Below the pieces are notes generated by a model that saw only the letters and a list, made by a program, of their open reading frames with translations, had not been told where the DNA came from and did not search any database. Shown piece after piece: positions 32,601-44,100 of a DNA stretch of 64,000 bases. This DNA comes from Aptenodytes patagonicus (taxonomy: Eukaryota; Chordata; Aves; Sphenisciformes; Spheniscidae), in contig NC_134962.1 of assembly GCF_965638725.1 (NCBI RefSeq), positions 1,495,501 through 1,559,500 on the forward strand, written 5' to 3'. Position 1 is the first letter of the stretch. Each line of letters opens with the position of its first letter. Made by a program: the position numbers and the translations under genes.

Positions 32601-33133
32601 AGATTTGAAGGAAAAACCCAAGGGTGTTGCCTGTCATCTGGTAGGGAATGCCCCCAACAGCATAGCAAACCTTTCTGCAGAGCGGCAGTCCTGGCTTGTC
32701 CTGCAGCTGAGACACCAGGGAACAAGCCCACCTGAGAAACGATACGCGCTTCTGGCTGACAGCTAACCTCCAGCCGCTGCTTATCCCATCCGCTGGGTTC
32801 TCCGAGGCCCATTTAAACCCTGAGTCATGTCATAACCCCCCACGCGCCCACCCACAACACACATACCTATCCTTTGGCTGGACATCACTCCACATGATAC
32901 CCACAAGCAAGGTGGACGTGGCAGTTGGGGTGCTGTAGGGTGCTTCCCCATCTGCTGGTAATCTTGGTGGGTCAGGGCGCAGTGCTTCCTGCGCACAACC
33001 TGCCCTCGGGCAGCCGCCTGCCTCGTGAGATCCTGCTCAGCAGAGTTTCATATTCTTCATAAGCCTTCAGGGTCTCTTGCACAGCAGCCCTGAGGGGACA
33101 GGGCTCTCTCCTCGCTCCAGCCCGCCAGTCCAT
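26687..33133 (-). CDS. MFSD2-family lysophospholipid/sodium symporter, third paralogue
   Basis: Coding exons are 33133?-33000, 32674-32581, 32257-32133, 31450-31318, 30876-30798, 30362-30205, 30081-29991, 29438-29317, 29203-29120, 28928-28845, 27887-27775, 27291-27148 and 26867-26687. All junctions keep phase and give about 513 aa (human MFSD2A 543, MFSD2B 504). MFSD2 proteins are major-facilitator carriers; MFSD2A imports lysophosphatidylcholine with Na+ and MFSD2B exports sphingosine-1-phosphate. GRAWDAVTDPVIGF carries the two TM2 aspartates of the Na+ site (about D93 and D97). Arg189 in DSATAYR and Lys439 in FFNKFAGG match functional residues of MFSD2A. The loop CYVSNETLPNTS has two N-glycosylation sites, and Cys219 and Cys463 could form the loop disulfide. 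The C-terminus stops soon after HPIDEERRKQ. The first exon is uncertain: its donor is GTTGTG and the start may be at 33133, 33154 or in an upstream exon. Confidence 0.88.
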
Positions 33134-33154
33134 ATCCACTCCTCCACCAGTCAA
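33000..33154 (-). other. Candidate first coding exon of the MFSD2-like gene
   Basis: The minus strand reads from ATG at 33154 (or 33133, MDWRAGARREPC) to RRLPEG plus AG, then GTTGTG. Joined to 32674 it gives R-KVCYAVGGIPYQM, aligning with human SVCNKLCYALGG. The phase fits, but the donor is weak and the N-terminus is not conserved. A pyrimidine-rich AG about 60 bases into this stretch could instead be an acceptor, which would push the true start further upstream. Confidence 0.45.
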
Positions 33155-33159
33155 AGCCC

Positions 33160-36100
33160 CAAAGCAAGAGCTGGTCAGCGGGCATCTGTCTCATTTGCTT
33201 GTCTTGGGCTTGTCTTGTCACCAGGGCCACATCCCTGGTGTTTCACCTTGATTCTCCTCGGGGGCATGTTTGCATGAGATCACAGGCTGCTAACGTAAGT
33301 GAGATACATATCTAATGCCAGACACAGTGCTATCTGCTGAGCTGGTCTAACATCGTCCTTTCCTATTCTATCGAGCCACAATCCAGTGGTTCAAGTTCTT
33401 TAATATTAAAAAGTACAAATTGCATCAGGCTTAAAGTGACTGTAACGGAGGCAGTCCGAGGAGAGAGACTGCAAAGGCCAGAGCCCAGGGGATTTCTATA
33501 GATCAACAGGGAAAGCACAAGGAACATTTCAGCACGCAGGAAAAGGGCTGATGGCAAAGCCTCTATTTTATTTGGATCTGGTTAGCTTCAGTAAATACCG
33601 TACCAAGCATCAAGTATCTGGCAAGTTCCCAGAGGCAACCTACAGCACTGACTTCCTCCCAGCCCCAAAATGAACTTGCTGTCTAGCATGACACATCTCT
33701 GCATCACACAAGACCGGGAGTATACTGCAGAATACAGGGTGAGACCACATAGAAAGCAAACGTCCCGTTCGGGCTTGGCTTTCCACTTGGCTGAAGCAGC
33801 ACACGGCCTTGGCTGCAGCTCGGCTCTCCTATGAACAGACCATTGCTAAAGGTCATTTCTGTTGGGATAGGGCGAGCAGTGGTGGGGTCGCAATGCAGAT
33901 GCCTGGAGACCAGGGCTGACCTCCCATCTCAGCACAGGCTGCCTTGGATGATGCTCAGGGCTAACACAGTCATCGGCGACTCAGGTTCCTGGTCTACACC
34001 ACGTTTCGGCTTTCCCGATCGCTGAGCAGCTCCAGCGCAGCTCAGAGTGCGGCAGGCAGGTTGCTGTCCTGCACCCAAAAAATCAAAAAATACACAGCCC
34101 TTTCTGGAAAGATGTGGAAGGCTCCCCTGCTCGCACAGGGCAGACGGCCATCCCAGGCGACAGGCCTGGTCCAGACATGGCTATAAAAGGCTACGAGCTC
34201 CTCCAGCAAGAGCTCTGCGGAAGAGCAGAGAGTGGAGGGATGAACGCTTGGCACGGGGCAGCAGTGCAAGAGGCCAGGCTGAGGGACAGACTGCAGGGTC
34301 ACATCGACAGCTGGGTAACAGGGAAATCAAGTCAGGGATCACTTCAAATTCCCACTTGCCCTCATTTCTCGTGGGGTGAGGGGGCAACCTGCCGGTTTCC
34401 CAGCCTGTTTGGGCTGGAGATGGCTTGCTGTGCCGCTAACGTCAGCCACGCTGACAGCCACCCTCGAGGGATGACAGACCTTCATTGTAACGGTACTAGG
34501 GAGCAGCTTCCAAAAACACAGGCACAATCCCAAAAAGCAGCATTCCAGAAGGCACTGAGCGTGTTTCCCCTCACGCAGCAATTAGCAATAACTCCTCCAC
34601 AGCCCACACCACGGAAAAAGCACTAATGCTGCTGTGCCCACCAGGCTGGAGGGCCCAGCCTCTTCCTGCACACTCAGGGGAGCAGAGCGCCTGCTTTCCC
34701 CATGCCAGGTAACCTCAGCAGCCTCCTCATGCCTCTCAGCTTCTGGTCCCAGTTAACTTTCTGCCTTTTAAAGCACATGGTGAGAGTCAGGTCCCTTGTA
34801 TTTAAAATTGCAGACCAACCTTGTCCCGCAGGGATGGCTGAAGCATTAGGTTTGCACCACTGCTGAGGAGCACTTACTCATACAACATCTTGTTTCCACA
34901 GCAGTTCTGTTTCTAAATTACAAAGACGTTTCTCTCGGCTGTAGGGTTTTGTGGCAGCTTTTGTTCCCTTTATGCTCTCAGCAGGTAGGACAGCGCTCTG
35001 CACGTCTCTGCCCATTTCACTTGAAAGTCAGCAACAACACCACAACACAGCGCCTTGCTTTAACAATGTGTTCTCGAGCTTGAGTCATAAACACTTTGAA
35101 ACACCCCCACAGCCTGTGGCTGCTCGATCCGGGTAGGCTCTGCGTGGGTGTGTGCAGTCCCAAGGGTTAGTGTGCGCGTGTGAAATGCATTTCTGCGTGT
35201 GAGAAAGAAGCACCCCAGGACACTGATCTTACCTCTTTGTGGACCACTCTCCTTTGTGGGAGAGCTCCTTCTTGGTTTAACCTGTGCAGCTCAGCATCTT
35301 CGGGACCACCTGGAAGCATGACTGCAGACACGACCACGTCCTTCAGCGGCACGTGGCGGGGAAGCAGAAGCTTCCTCGCCCAGGGTGAGGAAGAATTTGC
35401 CTTGTATGTCAAAGAGCGTGCCGCAGGCGCAGATCAGAACTGGATGGAGATTCAACAAGTGAAGATACAACATCTGTGGGGCCCCACGGGGAGCTGATGG
35501 AGGGGAAATAACCAGCCCTGAGGGAGGAGCGTGGCCAGACCCTGCCCATGGAGGCAGGAAACCTGGCAGGGCTCACAGTGCGGCATGTACTCGGGGCAGT
35601 AGCTCCCAGGCTCTCTGGGATCAAGTGGAGAAATCCAGTGCTCTTCAAAGGTCAAGCTGGGTCCAGCACTTCCTCCCCATCCCAGGGCTGCTGCCACACT
35701 GAGATCTTAGGGGTGCGGAGAAGTCCTTCGTCTGAGTTCCAGACCACCACAGGAACATGCTCGAGCCACCCCAGGACTCCTGCCTCGGCACCTGCAACCA
35801 CCAGCTGCAAAGAACCAGTGTGCAAAACCCAGAGCGGGCAACAAAGTGGCTGGAGCAGCCAGGGAGAGGGCAGCGGGAACAGGCAGGTTCTTGCCCCAGG
35901 TCACCTCCCGACAAAGCCCCTCTCTCCCAAGGCAGTCCAAGAAGACCAGGAGCCCAGCTCCGGCTCCTTATTCGGGGCTGTGGAAACCCCCTGCCCCTTT
36001 GCTTTGCCCTCTCCTTAATGGGTGCAAGGTGTTGGCACTGCCCTAGCCCAGGACAATGTCACAGAGAGTAGGAAGCGTGGGATACATTTTCCTTTCTCTA

Positions 36101-38059
36101 TTAAGTGAGATCTGTAGTTATCAACCTCTTTCATTCTGTGAGCTCCTGAGAGATCTCCCATGGCAATGCAGACCCCACACAGTATGTTTTAGCCTGGTGA
36201 CAAGAAATGTGCTTTTCTTAGTCCCCTTTCACAGACCCTTCATTGCCCATAGAGCCCAGCAGTCTCGGTATCGCAAACCAAAAATTACTCTTACATTAAG
36301 AGCGGTAGGAGCCCAGTTACTCAGCACTGGCTGTGTGGGAGCAGCTGAGTTCCCAAGGCAGCAGTGCTCACAGCACGCAGCCAGTCACCGTTACAAGCAC
36401 TTGGCAAAGCAAAGGCAGAGGGAGAAATCGGCTTCAGAGGACAGAAGGCACACAGCAAAAGGCTGGCAGGAAAGGGATCGCACTGCCACTCTGCCCGCTA
36501 ATCATCTGTTTGGCACATCTAGTCTCATCAGGCAGCTCTTCAAAAACAGGTTTCTCTAGCTAGATCAAACTCAGTCTCCAAGACTGAACTTATATGCAGC
36601 AGCCGGGGCAGAAGCACACAGGCAAAATCCTCTCCCTGCTCCCCTCCCAGGTTACCAAGAGCCACTGGGAGCGTTAAATCCATGTTAGCGTCTCTGTACC
36701 ACCACCCATACCCAAGGGGAACACAAGCACCCATTCTGCAAGGTTCATCACAACGCTGTTAGAAAAATGTGTCATCTTCAGCTCAGCCTTGCCTTGTCCA
36801 GTGGGGGTTAATCTAAAAAAACCCTGAATTTCGCAGGCTGAGTCAGAACTTGGTTCATAAGCCACAGTACAACTGAGTCAGTGGCATCTCTCTTCACTGC
36901 GATTTTACTGACATCCCAGATAATAAATATCACTCACGCTGGACCACAGCCAGTGCAGTGGGAGCCAAGTCCCTGTCTCCCACCAGCATATCTAAGCATA
37001 CATCTTTATAAGAAAGCAAAAAACATCTCTCCCCACCCAAGAGGAAAGGAGAAACTCAAAAGGAAATATAAAAACCCGATTTATTTTTTTTTCTAGGCTA
37101 TTTTGTACCCACTCACCACACACAATTACATTTGGACAGACACAAGTTACCTTTGGAAATTGTAGTCAGCACTTAATCCTCTGGCTCTTTGCCACTCATT
37201 TACCCTCCAGGTACAAATAGCTGCATTTTCTGCTCACAGACTAGAAAGCCAACAGATGACCAACAGTTACCTCCCAGAGTAGCTGCGTAGCTCTCGCTCC
37301 CTGGCTAGTTCAGTGCACAATTATCTTCAAGTCGGGAAAGCTTTATTTCTGCTCTGCTCAGATCCTCCCAAAGCCTTTTGTCATGTTGCTCCGTGCCTTA
37401 CAGAAGACAGCATCACCCGTTGGGTCTAGAGAGGATGTCACGATTGCTGGTGCAGCATGGGGAACTCTCAGCCAGCCTCTGCGTGACAGCGGGCTTCAGC
37501 TTTGTCCTGGAAAGGCAGATTTTGGTGAAAAGCACCGATCTCACCGTTAATCACTGCTATACACTGGGCTACTTGCTGCAAGCAATGAGCTTTCTAATAA
37601 CGCCATGTGCCAAGGCCTGAAACCTAACCAAACCAGCTCGCCGTACACTGCGCACACCAAGGGTCTGGAGCAAAAGGACGATGGCTCTTCCATCGCTACG
37701 CTCATCTTTTGCTATCAGTTGCTTAGAAATAGGTTTTGAAAGAATAGGGAAAGCACTCAGCAACACTGCAGCTACACCCATTTTTCTGTTGCACAAATAC
37801 TCAACAAAAGGCTCAGAGAAGCCAAAGCTCTGCAATTTAAGAAACAAGGTCATGTTGGAGTTTACTCACTGCAAAGGAAAGGTCCCTTCCCCAGAACCCC
37901 CTTCTCCACTGCAGAAGCATGAGATCTTATCTCTCAAGGCAGCCCAGGGCCCAGGAATGCACGATACAAACAACTCCAATCCAAGCCATGCTAGCTGAAC
38001 AGCTTTTCTCAGGGCACTATGACCTAGAGACGGGCTGCTCAGGCAAGGGAGTCCCATTG

Positions 38060-38090
<31 letters not shown>

Positions 38091-41000
38091 AGCCTAAAGC
38101 CAGCAAATGGGAATTTTTTGGCACAGAAGCAAGTGGCAGCATTTGGATACATTCCACTAGCAAGTCCTCCGAAGGTTTACCCCTCCTTGACTGCTCTAAG
38201 CATGGCCAGCGGCTCTCGTGTTCCTCTTAGGACAGCTGCCTTCTCTTGGTGGAACAGGAGTCATGACTTCAACAGCCACCAAGATGGATGAGACAGGAGA
38301 AGAGCTGTTGCTACTGTAGGCCCCGTGAGCCAATAAAGAGTTAATTTAATGAGGAGTCATGAAATGTACCTGAGTAAATAAGAACATCTGGAATCTATTC
38401 AGGAACTCCCAGCACTGGGACAGACAGACTCAGTGCAGACAAGACAGAACAGCAAATAAGATAAGCATTTAGGAATGTAGTAAGTCAGAAAATGATAAAT
38501 TAGTAAATCGAGAGGTGCTTGACACAGGAGCTGTTCAACTGCCAAAGATGTGGGCCTGTTGCATAGTTAGTATTATACTACCCTCTGTAGAAGTGTGTAA
38601 TTGGGAAACGTGGGACTCATTTGGAAAAACTTTTGCTAACAGGTAACTAGAAAGGATTTCTCTTCCCATTTCTGTTGAACTCTGCAGGATTCCTGCTGAC
38701 AGCCAGCCTGATCACCTGGCCAGCAGCTGCAATAAGCTGCTGCCTTGGCTTGGTTTAGACAGTGTGCGTTTGCTTACTTGTTCCATCAGTACTGCCGTAG
38801 GAGCCCAGTTAGCACTTTGGCAGCAGCCAACGTATGAAAGTCCCCAAGCAGTCTGCAGCGACACACACTCCACCAGCTCCCAGAGCCGCTCACCGCCATC
38901 GTGCCCTGCTGTGTATGTACCACATGGCGTAAACAGCACGTGCATTATTTACCAGAGCAAGAAGGAGACTTGCAGCTGAACTCTCAGCAGACATCAACTA
39001 CCTTTAGGTTTTCTTCCTTCCTAAAGTAAGGTGAAACTGCCTAAAACACACCACAAAAGCTGGCAGGGCGATCATACCTCGTTAACAAGGACTGCAGGTG
39101 AGGAGACCCAGCTCTGCACGATTCAGCAAGTGAGTGTGTGTGCAATGGCTAATTCCCTTCACACCAGGCAGAGCACCGATGCGTACGTTCATTGCCACTG
39201 TGCCTGAAAGACAGGTACAAAGCACGCAGCTCGGAGAAGTCTGGTCTGAGTCTCGAAGCGTGAGAGGAGCTAAAGGCTTTTGTTTCATCGGGGATGCGGC
39301 TGGGTCACCAGGAAAGCACACCTGGCAGCGGGCACGGCTGAGAACCGCGGGCTCCGGCTTCCCAGCTCTGCCTCGAGTGACTGTCAGACACTCTTCCTTG
39401 GATGATGCCAGGTGTTCACCATACAAGCGCCAATGGAAACCCACAACCTGGTAAGAAAAACAACTTTGTTGCTTAATTAAATCCGTCATTTAAAATTACC
39501 GGTCTCCATCTATAAACATTCTGGTTCACCAACAGAAACAAGACCATTTAGAAGCGGTAAGGGGGTAGCACTCTCTTGCTTTCAAAATCTAGCAATTCTT
39601 CACACAGGCTTACCTAGAACAGCAGACTCCTGAACAGACACCAGCTCCTGCCCAAGGATCTAATGCAGGTATCGCAGGTCCTCCCCTCACGGTGGGGGAC
39701 TTCGAAGAAAGCCATAAGCATCTTGTTTTATGTGACAGCGACACCAATCCCCCAAGCCAGTTTTCCGCTGTAACTACAGAGTTAGAAGAAACATCAACTC
39801 AAGGTCCTTCTTCTTGATAACAAAGGATCTGTAAAAGCAGCGCTGCTTTCAAAAGAAAACCCTCCTGACTGAACTTCTGAAGAACATCCCAGGAGCAAAC
39901 TGACATCCTTTTAATCACTCCTCTAAATAAAGACACCATGGACCTGAAGACCCACCCAAGAAGAAGCCATGGCATGAAGGTCACTTTCTCCTTCTGGAAA
40001 GATTTAGCGTTGTCCAGCAATGAGGAGCAAAGACTAAATTAAATATAATTGAATATAACCAAAGGCAACAAGAAAAAAAAAATTAGGCCAAAATTTAGAG
40101 TGATCCTCTTCTAGCTGCAGGTGTGTCCCCTGAGATTTCTTGCTCCCTATGTCTTGTCACTGCTTGCATTTATCTGCCAGCTGAGCCACCTGAGTTTTGT
40201 GCCAAAACAAGCCATTCAGCTAGCTGCTTTGCGCTGTTAGCATTATTTTACCCAAAGAAGCAGCTGAAGGTACAGCTACAACTAGAAACAGATGTTCCTA
40301 CACCAGGATCACTGAAAAACTACTTGACCAAAGGCACCGGGATAGCAGAACCTCCTGAGGTAGGCAGACCACTGACCACGCAAGAAACGTGGACAAGGAA
40401 ACATCCCATGGCAAAAGCAGCATTACAGAGGGGAGGCAAAGTTCCCAGGAAACGGTGCAAAATGCTATCAGAAAACACGGGAACTAAATCTTCCTTTTGA
40501 CATGTCCTCCTTGCTAAGAAGAGGAAACAATGAACTGCATACAAAGGAAAAAAAGTCCGAGGAAGTCCTACAGTTACCCGCCCGAGGAAGAGAAAACCGT
40601 TAAAATTCAGCACTCGGAGAAAAACACTCGGATACAGTGAAAGACATCAGCCCCAGATAGGACAGCAGTCGTAAAATGGGGCTGTATCTTATCATACAGA
40701 AATTGAAAAGAAGCAAGTTTTCACTTTTCAGAAGCACTGCCTTAGCACCAGTGTGTGAAAGACCAGGAAGACAGGCAAGACTCCCCCGGGGGGGGAACAA
40801 TCAGAGAAAAAAGAAAAATTTCAAAGTGAAACACGTCTCCGGGCAAAGGAGAAAAAGGCACTTCTTCGCAGGCATAAATGTCAGTTTTGGAAAAGCCCAA
40901 TCTCAGCCTATGAGTCTGTTAGAACAAAGAAATGGAATGATAAAGGAAGGAGATTTTACTAGAAAGCCAAATAAACTCGCTAACAACTGTCACAAACTAT

Positions 41001-43850
41001 AGGAGTGTCAGAAACAAGTGTTTACGTTCCTGCAGGGGCATGTCAAACACCGAAGAGCTGCACCAGTGACAAGGAAGGTGATTTTCTTTACAAAATCAAG
41101 GTGTCTTTTTCTACCACCACCCCCTTTTTCCTGTTCTGGTATGTTTTATCCCTTCCCCGTTAATTAGCCTGGCTGTCATTTTTGCTTTATAGCTTATTTT
41201 ATAGTGAAATGTTCCACCAGCTCACAGAAGGAGACAGTTTAATACAGCAGATTGCACGTACGTTGCTTCCAGTTCGTTCCACGGGCTCTTTTGTCAACTT
41301 CGGAAGAAGATACGCCTATCTTGGTTACTGGAGCACTGAAGCGGTATCACTCAGGCACACTTCAGATAGCCTGGCGGCAGGGCAGAGCTGATCCTGCTCA
41401 CCAGGAGATAAGGACTGCTCATTACTTACAAAAACAAAAAACAAGAAGAGAATCAGAGGAAGAAGGAGCCGGCAGCGGCGTCCCAGAGGGGCTCACAGAC
41501 ACACAGGAGCACAAGGTGCAGCTCCCCGCAGACAGCTGGCAGAGCTTCTCAGCAGGAGCCTTCGAGGTGGAGAGCGGCTTCTCTGCAGCACTGCCACCCT
41601 CCGGCTCAGGGGGAAAATTGGCTTTTCCCGGCAGAGAAGCACCTCCGAGCCCGGAGCCCCTCTGAATTTAGCACCTTTCTGTCCCCCTGGCAAGAAGAGA
41701 GCTGGGAGGGAACCTGGGCGTGAAACTTCCCACCAGCGAGCAGAATCTGCGCGACAAAACCCTCGAGGTCAGCAGCTAGATGAGTTGCTGTCTCGCTGCC
41801 AACCCTCATTTAATTTGGGGGCACCAACGTGTCCAGCTCATCCAGCCAAAGACCGCGGACGCCAGCTAGTCGCCACCTCAGTCCTCTGATGCCACCAGCT
41901 AACCAAGGCAGAAGCAAATAATTCGTACCCTTTCTGTTAGATAAACTTTCTTTCTGGGTCTAGGGGCGCATCCTGGCCAGCACTCTGGAAGACGTTGTCC
42001 CAGGTCCCCAAAATGGCACGTGTGGAGAAGATCAGGATGCAAGAACTCCTCCGATGAACAATTAAAAACGAGTGACTTCCCACAAGGCAGTTGTGACTGT
42101 ACTTAGCTCTGAGGGAAATTCCCTTTCTGAATTCTCTCTGTACTGGTTCACACAGATGACTAAGTGGTCATAATACACAACATCAAGTGACGCGGGCAGG
42201 CAAACCCCAAGTTCACCTGTCAGAAGAGATCTTTAAAAATGCAGCTGAGATTTTTAGTCTCATCAGCTGAAGTCAGCTCAGCACTGGGAAGGCTGCTCAC
42301 AGTGCAACCCAAAGCAGTAAGAGTAGACATCCGCATGTGCATCATCCAAAATACGAGAACAGATGGTAGCCATTATTAGAAAGGGTCAAACACTGTTTTC
42401 CTATTTTGCGGGCTTTTAATGGTAATTTTCACAATAATTTACAAATTCGCTGTTACACACATTTTTCATTACTAAATGGATATATAACGTAAGTTAATCC
42501 AGCTCTCGGTTGAGAACCTGTTGTAAAAATGCCCTTGCTAAGGTCTGGTATCTACTCCCGCAGTTTTGTATTAACACGGGCAGCCAAGCGAGTTTCTCAT
42601 GCTGAACCTGTCCAACCTGCTGGCCCTCCCCCAGCCTGCACGTCCCTACAGCTTGTTCTCTGCTCGCACCAAGGTGAGGACCTGGACTCTTCCGAGCGCT
42701 GAGGGGGGTGGACTTACAGCGCAGCAGCCGCAGGGCTCCGGTGTGACTAAGGCAGGAAGCGGACGGTACGCTCCGACCCTTCGCACGGCAGCGATCCAGC
42801 CTCTCTCAACGGGATACCGCTGGGTGCAGCGCAGCTCCCAGTTAGCTGGAGTCTGGAGCCCCACAGCTCAGCACAGCTCTGAGTTCTGCTCCGACGCCCA
42901 GGGCTAGGATAGCAAGCATGCTGCGGGTCGGTGCAAAGTGCCGTGGCACAACGCTAGATGGCAACTCGTACGCGTGACGCTACACCAGCGCTACCAGCCC
43001 CTCGTGTCTAAGCGTAACAAATTCACCCGCAGGATTCTGTTCAAAGGAAAGATATGGACACCTGAGCCCAAAACACAAACAGTGGAACAGACCAAAGCTG
43101 GAGAATTCCAGGTGTTCAACTATGTCAGTCCTCAGCAGAGGAGAGGAAAAAAAAAAAAATCAAAGGGTACTACAGCCTTGAGTTTTTCCACCTGAGCTGT
43201 TTCCATCTCAATAATTCACCTCTTAAAATAAAACTTGCTTTCCAGTAAGATAGACTCTGTTTGCCTTTTACTTTCAGTCACTTCAAGCTGATTCAGCTTT
43301 GTGCCTTCTTGGAAAGAAAAAGTCAGCAGCAGGGTTTCTCAGAGAAATGCAATACGGCAAATTAAAACTGCAGTCAGTCTGGACTGCTCGAGAAAGTGCA
43401 GGCAGAGCAGGGGGGTACTGCAATGAACGCCCCTAAGAGTTCTGCTGAGGGAAGGAAAGTCAGGACTTTCTCCCCGGAAAAGCCCAAGAAGAGTGTTAAA
43501 CCTTGCACCTGCACACACACGGAGTTTTTCCCACACTGAGCAACAGCTGTTTCACAAAGACTCCCCCCACAATGCTTTTAGAGTAGTGTAACATTATCCT
43601 GACAATCAGATCACCCGTTCTCGTATAGTTTATATTTAATGTGCGAAAATAAAGGGCATACTTTGCAGCAGTCCCTGGAGGAGAGGGAAGAGCAAAAAGA
43701 TTGTGATGAGCAGTCAATTGGCAATGGACAGAAACTGCTCCCTGGGAGCTCCCTTCCCCCTTACCTTCCTCCCCTCTAAAGAGCGCAGTAACGCAATCCA
43801 CAAAGGTAACTGAACTCTCGTGGGAGAACTTGTGGCACAATAGGCTGCAG
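33160..43850. other. Gene-poor region between the MFSD2-like gene and NSFL1C
   Basis: No coding exon recognised on either strand over 10.7 kb. Composition is more AT-rich than the flanks. An A29 run lies at 38060-38088 and isolated AATAAA words occur (for example 38332-38337, + strand) without an attached gene. Upstream untranslated exons of the MFSD2-like gene could lie at the left end. No intact transposable element was recognised, though old diverged repeats cannot be excluded by eye. Confidence 0.5.
38060..38088 (+). repeat. A29 homopolymer
   Basis: Uninterrupted run of 29 A in intergenic DNA. It could be the tail of an old retrocopy, but I recognise no gene-like sequence immediately upstream. 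Confidence 0.85.
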
Positions 43851-43875
43851 CTCCTTTCAAAACGGATTCGTTTTG

Positions 43876-43885
43876 TTTATTTATT
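43876..43885 (-). terminator. NSFL1C: NSFL1C polyadenylation signals (double AATAAA)
   Basis: Two overlapping AATAAA hexamers on the minus strand, about 215-225 bases past the stop codon. The NSFL1C 3'UTR therefore probably runs from 44100 to about 43855. Confidence 0.75.
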
Positions 43886-44100
43886 TTAAAGTCCACTGAT
43901 CATCATCACAAAAAAAAAAAAAACCAAAACAAAAAAAACCCCCATGGGAAATGCAACTAAAGAGAAAAAAAGTCCAACCAAGACCTAAGAACCCAGAGCT
44001 ACGAGTAGATGTGAGCCTGTGTTGCACGGCGCGGGTGCACGCACAGGACGGGACGACACATGCGCACTGCAGGCAGGCGTGTGGCGAGAGGTGGGTTCCT

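Noticed and set aside
34181-34190. Isolated consensus TATA word (CTATAAAAGG) on the plus strand
   Set aside because: No plus-strand exon follows, and the nearest gene (MFSD2-like) is on the minus strand. It is probably chance.
38060-38345. A29 run followed by an AATAAA word, suggestive of a retrocopy or hidden 3' end
   Set aside because: No gene-like sequence precedes the A run, the AATAAA lies beyond it, and no flanking duplication was seen.
39082-41665. Frames of 100-140 codons in the gene-poor region (for example 40123-40500 and 41252-41665)
   Set aside because: Composition and translation look random, and no splice-linked neighbour or family signature was found.
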